Below are positions 8,309-17,575 of a stretch of 45,907 nucleotides of DNA, in pieces. Under the pieces are notes generated by a model that was not told where the DNA came from, ran no database searches, and saw nothing but the letters and a program-made list of their open reading frames with translations. Each line of letters starts with the position of its first letter. Within the stretch, counting starts at the first letter, position 1. The stretch covers positions 1-45,907 of the forward strand of contig URJI01000010.1 of the NCBI GenBank assembly GCA_900548215.1. The letters run 5' to 3'. Source of the stretch: an uncultured Coprococcus sp. GTDB taxonomy: Bacteria; Bacillota; Clostridia; Lachnospirales; Lachnospiraceae. The position numbers and the translations under genes are program-made.

Positions 8309-8436
8309 AAGTTTTCGCAGAAAACTTGTGATACACCTTATAAACCACCAGCGCATAGCTGCAAGTGCGCTGCTCATATTATGGAAGAACGAATAGTAAC
8401 GCATGCGCTGCGCAAAGCGCCCTTTTATGCGCATGC
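8309..8436 (+). repeat. Array of three short hairpins in the alpha-glucosidase leader
   Basis: Three stem-loops follow one another: AAGTTTTC-GCA-GAAAACTT (8309-8327), AGCGCA...TGCGCT (8350-8371), and GCATGCGC...GCGCATGC (8401-8436) with an inner GCGC-AAA-GCGC. The last ends 28 bp before the start codon. Similar arrays are at 20641-20695 and 28540-28662. Confidence 0.6.
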
Positions 8437-8464
8437 TGCATTTCTTACAAGGAGGACATTTATT

Positions 8465-10057
8465 ATGGCTACATGGCTTAAAGACGCAATTTTTTATGAG
8501 ATATACCCACAGAGTTTCTACGATACCAACGGCGACGGAATCGGTGATTTCAACGGAATCACTGCAAAGCTTGACTATATCAAGTCTCTTGGATGCAACG
8601 CTATCTGGATGAATCCTTGCTTTGATTCACCATTTTCTGATGCGGGATACGATGTAAGGGATTACAAGAAGGTTGCCGAGAGATACGGAACAATGGAGGA
8701 CATAGAGAACCTCTTCGCTGAGGCTCACAAGAGGGACATGCACATTCTCCTCGACCTGGTTCCAGGCCACACATCTGAGGAACATGCATGGTTTACCGAG
8801 AGCAAAAAGACTGAGGCAAATGAGTACACAGACAGATATATGTGGACTGACGGATGGCTCTGCGGCGGTGCAGGCCTCAACTACATCGCAGGCGAGACAC
8901 CTAGAAATGCAGCCTACATCGTAAACTTCTTCAAGTGCCAGCCGGCTCTCAACTATGGTGTTCTGAACCCAACTGAGAGATGGCATAAAAGCATGTACGA
9001 TCCTGCATGTATCGCAACAAGAGAGGCTATGAAGGATGTATGCCGTTTCTGGCTTGACAAGGGCTGCGATGGCTTCCGGGTCGACATGGCAGATTCTCTT
9101 GTAAAGCATGATGATGCGAACAAGAGTGGAACCGTTGCCGTATGGCAGGACATTCTCGGCGATATACACGCCGAGTACCCTGAGTCAGCATTTGTATCTG
9201 AGTGGGGAAAGGCTGAACAGTCAATCAAGGCCGGCTTCGACATGGACTTCTATCTCGACTGGATGGGCAACGGATATAACTCTCTGGTAAGAGATTACGA
9301 AGCTCACCTGAATGCATTTGCATCTCTTCCAGAGTCACTTGACGACAGCACGGAGAACAACAGCTTCTTCAAGGCTGACAGCAAGGGAACATGCGACCAC
9401 TTTATCGATGAATACATGGGAAGATACGAGCAGATAAAGGACAAGGGTGCTATAGCCCTCATCACAGGAAATCACGACACTACACGTATCAGCTACGGAC
9501 TCTCTGAGGATGAGTTAAAGCTTGCCTACGCATTCTTTCTGACCATGCCCGGCAATCCATTCATCTACTACGGCGATGAGATCGCCATGAGCTTCAGAAG
9601 CATGGCAAGCAAGGAGGGCGGATTCACCAGAACCGGCTCAAGAACTCCTATGCAGTGGACAAGCGGTGACAACATGGGATTTTCTTCAGCGCCTGCCGAC
9701 AAGCTCTATCTGCCGGTTGATCCTGCAGAAGATGCCGCAAATGTTGAGGCTTCCGAGGCAGACCAGAACTCACTGCTCAATACAGTGAAGACCCTCACTT
9801 CTCTCAGACATTCACAGGCCGATCTGCTGGACAAGAGCAACCTTGAGATCATCAGCAGAAAGCCACTTGTATACAAGAGAGGAAATCTGCTCCTTGCAGT
9901 GAACCCTAAGAACACAGATACCCAGTCAAGAAAGCTTGCTGAGCTGACAGGTGACGCAAAGGTTATATATTCTATAGCAATAAACGGCACGCAGCCAGGT
10001 ATCGCTGACGGAGTTATCACTCTTCCGGCACAGAGCTTTGTTGTGATAAGCTGCTAA
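8465..10057 (+). CDS. GH13 alpha-glucosidase / oligo-1,6-glucosidase-like enzyme
   Basis: This cytoplasmic glycoside hydrolase probably releases glucose from malto- or isomalto-oligosaccharides. The 530-residue product has the (beta/alpha)8 barrel with nucleophile D207 in GFRVDMAD, acid/base E246 in FVSEWGK, and transition-state D338 in TGNHDTTR. IYPQSFYDTNGDGIGD near the N terminus is typical of the alpha-glucosidase and oligo-1,6-glucosidase subfamilies. Conserved region I reads DLVPGH where most GH13 enzymes have NH. A beta-sandwich C domain follows. There is no signal peptide. The start at 8465 is set by AAGGAGGAC; the open frame extends upstream through the hairpin leader without a ribosome site. 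No sugar transporter is adjacent. Confidence 0.9.
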   Translation: MATWLKDAIFYEIYPQSFYDTNGDGIGDFNGITAKLDYIKSLGCNAIWMNPCFDSPFSDAGYDVRDYKKVAERYGTMEDIENLFAEAHKRDMHILLDLVPGHTSEEHAWFTESKKTEANEYTDRYMWTDGWLCGGAGLNYIAGETPRNAAYIVNFFKCQPALNYGVLNPTERWHKSMYDPACIATREAMKDVCRFWLDKGCDGFRVDMADSLVKHDDANKSGTVAVWQDILGDIHAEYPESAFVSEWGKAEQSIKAGFDMDFYLDWMGNGYNSLVRDYEAHLNAFASLPESLDDSTENNSFFKADSKGTCDHFIDEYMGRYEQIKDKGAIALITGNHDTTRISYGLSEDELKLAYAFFLTMPGNPFIYYGDEIAMSFRSMASKEGGFTRTGSRTPMQWTSGDNMGFSSAPADKLYLPVDPAEDAANVEASEADQNSLLNTVKTLTSLRHSQADLLDKSNLEIISRKPLVYKRGNLLLAVNPKNTDTQSRKLAELTGDAKVIYSIAINGTQPGIADGVITLPAQSFVVISC

Positions 10058-10099
10058 TTTGGAGCAATATATAAAAACTCAATAACCATATAAAAAGGT

Positions 10100-10179
10100 C
10101 ATTACATAATATGACAATCATACGCAACGGATTCTATTATTCCCATATAGATTGTTCATATTATGTGATGGCTTTTTGT
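10100..10179 (+). terminator. Terminator-like long hairpin after the alpha-glucosidase gene
   Basis: CATTACATAATATGACAATC (10100-10119) pairs imperfectly with 10150-10170 around a loop of about 30 nt, followed by CTTTTTGTTT. The long loop is unusual for a simple terminator. Confidence 0.6.
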
Positions 10180-10211
10180 TTGCCGGTGGGTATAGACTGA
10201 CAGGCCATCAA

Positions 10212-10310
10212 GATTCTCTATTTTTGTGTTTCCCTAATTTTACGTTTCTCTATTTTGGTTTTTCCTCAATTTTCGCTTTCCCTCAATTTTCGCTTTTCCT
10301 ATATTTTTCC
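10212..10310. repeat. Degenerate tandem repeat, period 16-17 bp
   Basis: About six units of the form TTTCCCTCAATTTTCGC run end to end with drifting copies. The two nearest-identical units are adjacent at about 10263-10295. The array ends directly before the GATAAAA inverted repeat at 10316. Confidence 0.65.
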
Positions 10311-10315
10311 AAATT

Positions 10316-10426
10316 AGTGCATAAGATTATCTCTTTTCAGCTTGTTTCATGATAAAAGCGACAATCAATTCATGGATTGTATGCTTTTGCTCTGATTTAG
10401 CATAAAAAGATAAAAACTTATGCACT
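10316..10426. repeat. Inverted repeat AGTGCATAAG...CTTATGCACT with GATAAAA arms
   Basis: The 10-bp ends 10316-10325 and 10417-10426 are perfect inverted copies. The next 12 bp inward (ATTATCTCTTTT against AAAAAGATAAAAA) nearly pair. Inside, AAAAGC...GCTTTT and CAATC...GATTG form a second hairpin. It looks like a small palindromic element of the GATAA type. Confidence 0.55.
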
Positions 10427-10445
10427 TTCAAAATTCAATTTCCCG

Positions 10446-10650
10446 CCGCAGAAAAACAACCTGTTATCTCCCTATCATGTATCAACGTTTTGCCACTCAG
10501 TCACTAACACTGCGGAATAAATAGCTTGTTATCGCCACATCATGCACCAGCGTTTGCCACTCAGTCACTAACACTGCGGAATAAATAGCTTGTTATCGCC
10601 ACATCATGCACCAGCGTTTGCCACTCAGTCACTAACACTGCGGAATAACA
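10446..10650. repeat. 64-bp tandem repeat, two full copies plus partial ends
   Basis: Identical 64-bp units run 10492-10555 and 10556-10619; a third begins at 10620 and breaks off after AATAACAA. A diverged unit precedes them. Each holds AATAAATAGCTTGTTATC and TCAGTCACTAACACTG. Units are head-to-tail without spacers. Confidence 0.85.
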
Positions 10651-10820
10651 ACCCTTTACCTTACATCTCGCCTTCCCTGTAGTCACCGCCTCAAACTTGT
10701 GGTAATATGAAGTGGATTATATTCTTATGAGACAAAGCACAAACTACGCCACACATAGAGGCGCAATAAATATCACAAACAAAATTCTAAATACAACATT
10801 ATATAAAGGAGAACAAAATT

Positions 10821-12185
10821 ATGAACATGCAGGAAGCTACAAGCATCATGAAGGCCGACAGCTACAAGATGGCTGCGCTGTCAGAGGATACAAGAAACAA
10901 TATACTGGCACATGTAAAGAACGCCCTCATCGCACATAAGGATGCGATATTTGCAGCAAATGCAAAGGATATGGCTACTGCCGAGGAGAACGGGATCGCA
11001 GCATCAGTCAAGAAGAGACTCAAGTTTGACGAACACAAGCTTGACGATGTGACAAATGGAATTGATGAGCTCATAAAACTCCCTGATCCGGTTGGACAGA
11101 TCCAGCTTAAGAGAGAGCTTGACGAAGGACTTGTCCTCCAGAGGGTGACATGTCCGATCGGTGTCATCGGTATTATATTCGAAGCTAGACCTGACGCACT
11201 GGTCCAGATATCATCACTGTGCATAAAGAGCGGCAACTGCGCAGTCCTCAAGGGTGGCAAGGAAACCGCCAACACCAACAAGGCTCTCTTCGATGTGATC
11301 TACAGCACAGCAGTTGCAAACGGAGCACCTGAGGGCTGTATGCTCCAGGCAAGCCAGCACAATGAGATTGATGAGCTTCTGTCATGCAGCAAATCTGTTG
11401 ACCTGCTCATACCTAGGGGTTCAAATGCATTTGTGCAATACATCATGAACAATACCAAGATTCCTGTCATGGGACATGCGGACGGAATATGCCACACTTA
11501 CATAGACAAGGATGCGGATATTGAGAAGGCTATCCCTATCATCATAGACGCCAAGACCCAGTACACCGCTGCCTGCAACGCAACAGAGACTCTTCTCATA
11601 CACAAAGATGTGGCAGATGAGATGCTCCCAGCCATAGCAAAAGCTCTCATGGAGCACGGCGTAAAACTCCGCGGAACCGCTGATGCTGCCCGCATCATCA
11701 ACCAGGCTGAATGTAACATAAATCATCATGAAGAAAGCACCAAGGCAAACACCGCAGATTCAAATAGCTCAGCAGACAGCCAGACCAGATGTGAGATCAT
11801 GGGAGACAACGACTTTAACACTGAATATCTTGACATGATCCTCTCGGTCAAGATCGTAGATGATGTCCAGGATGCCATCTCGCATATCAACCACTTTGGT
11901 TCACACCACACAGACTGTATCGTAACTGAAAACGCAGACACTGCTGCCCTCTTCATGCAGCTTGTGGACTCCGCAGGAGTATACCAGAACTGTTCAACAA
12001 GATTTGCAGACGGTTTCAGATACGGATTTGGCGCAGAAGTCGGAATAAGCACGAGCAAGATCCACGCAAGGGGTCCCGTCGGACTTGAGGGACTTGTCAC
12101 ATACAAATACAAGCTGTACGGACACGGCCAGATAGTGGATGACTATGCAACCGGAAAAAAACATTTCCACTTTAGAGATCTTTAA
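10821..12185 (+). CDS. proA: Gamma-glutamyl phosphate reductase (glutamate-5-semialdehyde dehydrogenase)
   Basis: This is the second step of proline synthesis: NADPH reduction of gamma-glutamyl phosphate to glutamate semialdehyde in the cytoplasm. The 454-residue product has the aldehyde-dehydrogenase fold, with the catalytic cysteine in TAACNATETLLIH and the EARPDALVQISSLCIKSGN segment typical of ProA. It is about 35-40 residues longer than usual. The excess is a hydrophilic stretch rich in S, T, N and D around residues 298-326, before FNTEYLDMILSVKIVD. AAAGGAG precedes the ATG. proB is not adjacent, and a hairpin follows the gene. Confidence 0.93.
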   Translation: MNMQEATSIMKADSYKMAALSEDTRNNILAHVKNALIAHKDAIFAANAKDMATAEENGIAASVKKRLKFDEHKLDDVTNGIDELIKLPDPVGQIQLKRELDEGLVLQRVTCPIGVIGIIFEARPDALVQISSLCIKSGNCAVLKGGKETANTNKALFDVIYSTAVANGAPEGCMLQASQHNEIDELLSCSKSVDLLIPRGSNAFVQYIMNNTKIPVMGHADGICHTYIDKDADIEKAIPIIIDAKTQYTAACNATETLLIHKDVADEMLPAIAKALMEHGVKLRGTADAARIINQAECNINHHEESTKANTADSNSSADSQTRCEIMGDNDFNTEYLDMILSVKIVDDVQDAISHINHFGSHHTDCIVTENADTAALFMQLVDSAGVYQNCSTRFADGFRYGFGAEVGISTSKIHARGPVGLEGLVTYKYKLYGHGQIVDDYATGKKHFHFRDL

Positions 12186-12205
12186 ACCCACAAATACAGA
12201 AAGAC

Positions 12206-12242
12206 AGAGAACAGCTTCTTTCATACAGCGAAACTGTTCTCT
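12206..12242 (+). terminator. Terminator-like hairpin after proA
   Basis: AGAGAACAG and CTGTTCTCT form a perfect 9-bp stem around a 19-nt loop. The tail TCAATTACTCC is not a real T-run, so termination may be partial and feed the next operon. Confidence 0.5.
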
Positions 12243-12287
12243 TCAATTACTCCTGTTCCAAATAATTTACAGAGGTATATCACAAAA

Positions 12288-14429
12288 ATGAAAACCATTT
12301 TAAAGATATTTAAAAACGATCTTATCGGAATCAAAAAAAGCATACTTACAATCGTCCTTGCTATTGGTCTGTGCATACTGCCTGCGCTGTACGCATGGTT
12401 CAACATATTTGCCAACTGGGATCCATATGCCAATACGGGCAACATAAACATAGCAGTGGTAAATCTGGATACCGGATACACTGATGAGAATGGCAGCACT
12501 TCTAACATGGGGCAGTCCATAGTAGAAAAACTCAAGCGCCAGACCAGCATAGGCTGGGTCTTCCCCGATACAGAAGCAACAGCCATAGACGGTGTAAAAT
12601 CCGGAGAATACTATGCCGCAATCGTCATCGGAGCAGATTTTTCATGCAATATGTTCAACGCTCTCACCGATAACTTTGTGAACCCGAGCTTCACCTATTA
12701 CGAAAATGAAAAGAAAAACGCTGTGGCTCCCAAGATCACAGACACAGCTGTATCAACACTAAAAACCAGCATAAACGAAACATATATAAAGGCTGTCTCA
12801 CAGAAGCTCATCTCTGCTATAGATGACTCAGACGGTGAGCTTACTGCAGACCTCTCAGGAAGCGACTTCGTCAGCTCACTTCAGAATGTAGACGCCAATC
12901 TCGCAGGCTATCAGAAAACAATAACATCCATAATAGAAGCAAACAAAAAATTGAAATCAGATAACAAACTTAAGGATGTGACTGATAAAAGTGGAAAACT
13001 AATCTCCCAGGCCAATACTGCCATTGATTCCAGCATATCTGATCTGGACTCCACTGGCAATGCATATTACCAGATCAAAGACACTCTGCAGACAAGCATT
13101 GATGATATTTCAGGTGATATATCGGATCTTGAAAACTCAGCAAAACTGGCACAGATAAAATCAGATACTGCTGATATCTCAGGCGACCTTGAAAATATCA
13201 AAAGCGGTGCAGACGACCTTAAGAAAAAACTGGATGCCGTTGACAGCTATATACGAAGTCTTGACATAAGCAAAACCAACGCCATGTCGTCAGCCCTTGA
13301 AAAACTTGACAAATTGAAGGCAGAGACAGACAAGATCAAAACCATCACCCAGGATACAATAGACGGATTTGATACATCAGCACTTGACATAGCCCAAAGT
13401 GCACTTAACGACAAACTGACTGAGATAGCACAGTCCATAGGAACAGTTGATGATACATTTACCAACCAGATCATTCCGGACATGGACAACATCATGCTGA
13501 ATATCAAAAATGCCCTGTTAAATGCACAGGATCTGTTAAATACCCTAAAAGATACAATATCTGCGACAAGCACTGTATTTGACAATTATAAAGGAACCAT
13601 CGACTCCATGAACACCAGCCTGTCTGATCTGTCTGATCTCATAGGAGACATCCGCGGCAAAATTGCAGAAGCCATAGATCAGATAGACAAAGCTTCTGAC
13701 AGCGAAGTTACGGACATGATAATTTCATTTCTGAATGGCGATTCCGAGTCGCTGGCCACATTTCTGTCCAAACCAGTTACGGTTGAGGAGCACTACTACT
13801 ATAAGATTGCAAACTACGGATCTTCCATGGCACCTTTCTATTCCGTTCTGGCGATATGGGTTGGCATGACAATTCTTGTCTCGCTCATGAAAGTCCATGT
13901 AAAGAAAGATGAATACCTGAAAGACGCCCGCCCGCATCAGCTATTTTGGGGAAGATATCTCATATTTTTCCTGCTGTCACAGATACAGGTACTGGTAATC
14001 GTCCTTGGTGATCTATATATACTAAAGATACAATGTCTGCACCCATTTGTCTTCTGGGCAGTTGGAGCTATGACCGGCCTGACATTCTCGATACTGATAT
14101 ATTCGCTCACCATATCTTTTGGCGATATCGGGAAAGCACTGGCAGTCGTCATCATGGTACTTCAGATTGCCGGAAGCGGCGGAACATACCCTATCGAGGC
14201 TCTGCCGGGCTTCTTTAGGCAGGCATATATATTCTTTCCATTCCCATATGCAATCAATGCCATGCGTGAATGTATCGGTGGAATGTATCATGAGGATCTG
14301 TTCATATACCTGTCAGAGCTTTCTATATTTATAGCTGTCGCCCTTGTTATAGGACTCATAATAAGAAAGCCTTTTATCAGAATCATGCATTTCATCGAAA
14401 AGCGAATGGAAGACACCGATATGATGTAG
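12288..14429 (+). CDS. YhgE/Pip family membrane protein, first copy
   Basis: The 713-residue protein has one N-terminal membrane helix (residues about 18-38) with LPALYAWFNIFANWDPY, the hallmark opening of YhgE/Pip proteins, followed by VAVVNLDTG-like INIAVVNLDTGY. A long extracytoplasmic region (about 60-500) is coiled-coil rich in D, S, T and I. Five or six helices at the C terminus (about 520-700) form an ABC-2-like permease domain with GSGGTYPIEALPGFF. Relatives include lactococcal phage-infection protein and EsaA of type VII secretion; the function in Clostridia is unknown. It opens an operon with 14470-15123 and 15120-17237. Confidence 0.85.
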   Translation: MKTILKIFKNDLIGIKKSILTIVLAIGLCILPALYAWFNIFANWDPYANTGNINIAVVNLDTGYTDENGSTSNMGQSIVEKLKRQTSIGWVFPDTEATAIDGVKSGEYYAAIVIGADFSCNMFNALTDNFVNPSFTYYENEKKNAVAPKITDTAVSTLKTSINETYIKAVSQKLISAIDDSDGELTADLSGSDFVSSLQNVDANLAGYQKTITSIIEANKKLKSDNKLKDVTDKSGKLISQANTAIDSSISDLDSTGNAYYQIKDTLQTSIDDISGDISDLENSAKLAQIKSDTADISGDLENIKSGADDLKKKLDAVDSYIRSLDISKTNAMSSALEKLDKLKAETDKIKTITQDTIDGFDTSALDIAQSALNDKLTEIAQSIGTVDDTFTNQIIPDMDNIMLNIKNALLNAQDLLNTLKDTISATSTVFDNYKGTIDSMNTSLSDLSDLIGDIRGKIAEAIDQIDKASDSEVTDMIISFLNGDSESLATFLSKPVTVEEHYYYKIANYGSSMAPFYSVLAIWVGMTILVSLMKVHVKKDEYLKDARPHQLFWGRYLIFFLLSQIQVLVIVLGDLYILKIQCLHPFVFWAVGAMTGLTFSILIYSLTISFGDIGKALAVVIMVLQIAGSGGTYPIEALPGFFRQAYIFFPFPYAINAMRECIGGMYHEDLFIYLSELSIFIAVALVIGLIIRKPFIRIMHFIEKRMEDTDMM

Positions 14430-14469
14430 TTTGATTTACTATATATTATTTTACTGGAGGTTTACAGCA

Positions 14470-15123
14470 ATGGACAACCACTCAAATACTAATATTGTTC
14501 CCGAAGCCGCACCAGACATCAGCGAAACAGGCCACGCAAACGACAGCATACTGTCACAGGTTCTGGAATTCAGAGACACTGCGCATGCAGAGAACATCAA
14601 AAAGATAAAAACCGGCATAAAGTGTATATTTACTATCCCCGCCTTTTTCCTCATACTTCTTTTTCTGACCGGGAGCTCAAAGATCATATTTCTGGTTATG
14701 TGGATAGTTAGTCTGTTTATAATTGCAGCGTACCTGATACACGTTGAATACTCCGACTATAAGATCCAGGAGATGGTCAACTCACTGCAAGATTCTGACA
14801 AAGACTTAGATAGTCTGATTGATATAGACAGCATCTATGCCAAAGTATCTTCACCAAAGAAAAAGCTGGATAACATGATAACAAATGTGAAGACCGGCAT
14901 ACAAGATCAGGTTACCGCAGTCCAGAACAAGATAACCGAAGCAGCCGAAGCAGTCGCAGCCGAGATGGAATCTTCAGATAATACAAAGCCGGATGGCAAC
15001 AGTACAGGATCTGAAACCAATGAAAATGACAGTAATACAGATTCAATAGACAGCAGCACTAAAGCAGGAGACAAAGGATCTGACAATTCTGAAACAGATG
15101 CGGTCAAGGAGGAATTACCATGA
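14470..15123 (+). CDS. Small two-helix membrane protein between the YhgE/Pip genes
   Basis: This 217-residue protein has no family that I recognise. A polar N terminus (1-50) is followed by two membrane helices (about 57-95, IFTIPAFFLILLFL and IIFLVMWIVSLFIIAAYLI). A coiled region of about 65 residues with KKKLDNMITNVKTG comes next, then a tail of about 50 residues dominated by S, N, T, D and E. The start at ATG 14470 follows CTGGAGG. Its stop overlaps the start of the next gene (ATGA at 15120), so translation is coupled. The context suggests a subunit or adaptor of the YhgE/Pip pair. Confidence 0.8.
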   Translation: MDNHSNTNIVPEAAPDISETGHANDSILSQVLEFRDTAHAENIKKIKTGIKCIFTIPAFFLILLFLTGSSKIIFLVMWIVSLFIIAAYLIHVEYSDYKIQEMVNSLQDSDKDLDSLIDIDSIYAKVSSPKKKLDNMITNVKTGIQDQVTAVQNKITEAAEAVAAEMESSDNTKPDGNSTGSETNENDSNTDSIDSSTKAGDKGSDNSETDAVKEELP

Positions 15124-17237
15124 AAAACATATGGCGTGTATATATGTCCGACCTAAAAAGGCTCACCACCAATGTCGTGGCTCTATCCATAGTCATGGGC
15201 CTGTGCATTATCCCTTCTCTATATGCATGGTTTAATATTATGTCGAACTGGGATCCATATGGAGAGTCAGCAACATCTCTCATGAAGATTTCTGTCTACT
15301 CGGAAGATGAAGGCATGGACATGAGCGGTATACAGCTCACCATCGGAGATATGGTTACAGAAAGTCTGGAAAACAACAACACCATTGACTGGACATTTAC
15401 TGACAGTAAATCAGAAGCACTTGAGCTTATTGCAAGCGGAGACTGCTACGCAGGAATCGTCATACCGAAGGATTTCACAAAAAACATGCTCAGTATACTG
15501 TCCGGCAACATTGTAAATCCAGATATTGAGTATTATGAAAACAGTAAAAAGAATGCTATTGCGACCAAGATAACCGGTAAAGTCAAGACCACAGTACAGA
15601 ACGAGATAAACACCAAACTTATAAGCACACTCACAGAGATTTTTGCAAATGCCGGAGATTATCTGTCAGGAAACAATATAGATGGAGCTGATATGATTGC
15701 CGGTTTTGAGAGCAGACTCAACCAGGTATCATCAACACTTGACAACTATATCTATATGATGAACACATTTAAGCTTCTCACTGAATCTTCATCAGATGCC
15801 ATAGATACAACAAAACTTTTATTACCTGGAATAGACAGTATGGCTTCAAGCGGTGCTAAAAGCCTTGGGAACCTCGGCGACAGTGCGAAGATCAGCAGCA
15901 ATGTAGCCGCAACCGGAATCTCTCTGCTAAATACAGGACTGGACACTATTACTGATAAACTCGATGCTCTGAAAAATACAGTAAACTCTATAAACCGCGA
16001 GAATTCATTGGCTCCTATCACTGATGAATCCGATATAACCATTTTACTTAGCAATAATGTATTAGATACCATTGCTGATCTGTTGGAGAGCAAATCACCG
16101 ACTGTGTCAGAGGCAAAAAATCAATTTGAAAAATTAAAAAGTGATATTGAGCAGCTCACCAACGACGCAAACCTGACAGATGCCGACATAACGAGTGCTA
16201 AAAGCTCCATATTGTCCGATATCAGCAAATGCCAGGACTATATTTCCGAAGTAAAATCGTCAATAAATGACGAGCTTGCACCAAAACTTGATGGTTCCCT
16301 AAACAATATCAGCGCATCCCTCTCACAGGCACAAACCATCCTGTCCGGTGTACCGGGGAACTTCAGCGACATAAGCAAAAACCTGACAGAGTACCAGAAT
16401 ATACTAAAGTCTGGATCAAGCGATATCGAAAACACCATCAAATGTCTGAAAGATCTTCAGAGCAGTATAGACAAGATCATCACAGATATACATGATATAA
16501 CATCAAGTGGAAAATATCAGGAATTCATAAATGCAATCAAAGATAACCCGCAGATTATAGTGGATTTCATCTCATCTCCTGTACAGATGAACACAGTTGC
16601 TGTATATGAGATATCCAACTACGGATCTGCCATGGCCCCATTCTACACAGTTCTTGCACTGTGGGTGGGTGCTCTCATACTTGTGGCACTCATACACGTT
16701 AAGGTCAAGGACAATAAAGAGCTCGAGGGTGTGAAGCCTTACCAGAAGTTCTTCGGAAGATATCTGAACTTCTTCGTCATCGGTCAGGTCCAGACTATCA
16801 TAACAGTATTTGGTGATCTGTTCTATGTGGGAATACAGTGCAAGCACCCGATAGCATTTACGCTGGCTGCGATGATGACGAGCTTTGTATTCACGTTCCT
16901 GATCTACTCTCTAACCGCAGCATTTGGCAATATCGGTGAGGCCATCGCAGTTGTCATCATGGTTATACAGGTTGCCGGAGCAGGTGGAACTTTCCCTGTG
17001 GAAGTTCTTCCATCAGTCTACCAGTACCTGTACAAATTCATGCCATTCTCATATTGTATGAATGCTCTCAGGGAATGTGTCGCCGGAATGTATCAGCACA
17101 CCTACGGCAGATGTCTTGCCACACTGCTGATATATGTTGGCATATCGGTGATCATAGGTCTGCTGCTGGCTAAGCCTTGTGCAAAGCTTCTCGACAAGCT
17201 GGAGCACAGCAAGGAGAAATCTGGTTTATTTATATAA
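15120..17237 (+). CDS. YhgE/Pip family membrane protein, second copy
   Basis: The 705-residue paralogue of the gene at 12288 has the same architecture: IIPSLYAWFNIMSNWDPY at the N-terminal helix, a long coiled region, and a C-terminal multi-helix domain with GAGGTFPVEVLPSVY. The central regions of the two copies have diverged strongly, while both ends remain alike. This suggests that the ends carry a shared membrane role and the middle binds different partners or each other. GGAGGA lies inside the preceding gene, whose stop it overlaps. A terminator follows at 17281. Confidence 0.85.
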   Translation: MKNIWRVYMSDLKRLTTNVVALSIVMGLCIIPSLYAWFNIMSNWDPYGESATSLMKISVYSEDEGMDMSGIQLTIGDMVTESLENNNTIDWTFTDSKSEALELIASGDCYAGIVIPKDFTKNMLSILSGNIVNPDIEYYENSKKNAIATKITGKVKTTVQNEINTKLISTLTEIFANAGDYLSGNNIDGADMIAGFESRLNQVSSTLDNYIYMMNTFKLLTESSSDAIDTTKLLLPGIDSMASSGAKSLGNLGDSAKISSNVAATGISLLNTGLDTITDKLDALKNTVNSINRENSLAPITDESDITILLSNNVLDTIADLLESKSPTVSEAKNQFEKLKSDIEQLTNDANLTDADITSAKSSILSDISKCQDYISEVKSSINDELAPKLDGSLNNISASLSQAQTILSGVPGNFSDISKNLTEYQNILKSGSSDIENTIKCLKDLQSSIDKIITDIHDITSSGKYQEFINAIKDNPQIIVDFISSPVQMNTVAVYEISNYGSAMAPFYTVLALWVGALILVALIHVKVKDNKELEGVKPYQKFFGRYLNFFVIGQVQTIITVFGDLFYVGIQCKHPIAFTLAAMMTSFVFTFLIYSLTAAFGNIGEAIAVVIMVIQVAGAGGTFPVEVLPSVYQYLYKFMPFSYCMNALRECVAGMYQHTYGRCLATLLIYVGISVIIGLLLAKPCAKLLDKLEHSKEKSGLFI

Positions 17238-17280
17238 TAAACTACGATTGTAATTACAGTTTTTGTCTGTTGTCATTTAT

Positions 17281-17320
17281 GCCCATCTGTACTGTAGAAA
17301 TACATACCGATGGGCTTTTT
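17281..17320 (+). terminator. Terminator of the YhgE/Pip operon
   Basis: GCCCATC-T-GTA and TAC-C-GATGGGC pair around CTGTAGAAATACA and are followed by TTTTTT. Confidence 0.85.
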
Positions 17321-17410
17321 TATACATATATTTTTACATATTATCTGATGAACTATCCATGTGAACATCTTCAGTGTTATTGTATTACTTCTCATATTTT
17401 AAAGGATTTT

Positions 17411-17530
17411 CCTGTCTTAAGGATAAAATTATCCCTATGACAGGCTTTTGCAACAAAAAAGGATAAAATTCTCTATATTTATCCTGAACACTGTTTTTCA
17501 GGACTTTTTAGGAGAATTTTATCCTTTTTT
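17411..17530. repeat. Pair of GGATAA hairpins between convergent operons
   Basis: First unit 17411-17444: CCTGTC...GACAGG enclosing the palindrome GGATAA-AA-TTATCC. Second unit 17455-17530: a perfect 19-bp inverted repeat, AAAAAAGGATAAAATTCTC against 17512-17530, enclosing CCTGAA...TTCAGG. The second has A- and T-runs on its ends, so it may serve as the trpS terminator as well as a bidirectional stop. Related sequences occur at 22114, 32089 and 45469. Confidence 0.65.
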
Positions 17531-17575
17531 CGTGTTTATGCTGTTCTAAAGTTATAATGCCGAGTATAATGTTGC

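Noticed and set aside
8279..8464. A 62-residue N-terminal extension of the alpha-glucosidase
   Set aside because: The in-frame extension lies over hairpins and has no ribosome site, while AAGGAGG fixes the start at 8465.
10446..10650. A CRISPR array
   Set aside because: The 64-bp units are contiguous and identical in full, with no variable spacers, and no cas gene is near.
12288..17237. A type VII secretion system
   Set aside because: YhgE is related to EsaA, but no EssC-type ATPase, EssB, or WXG100 gene is present.
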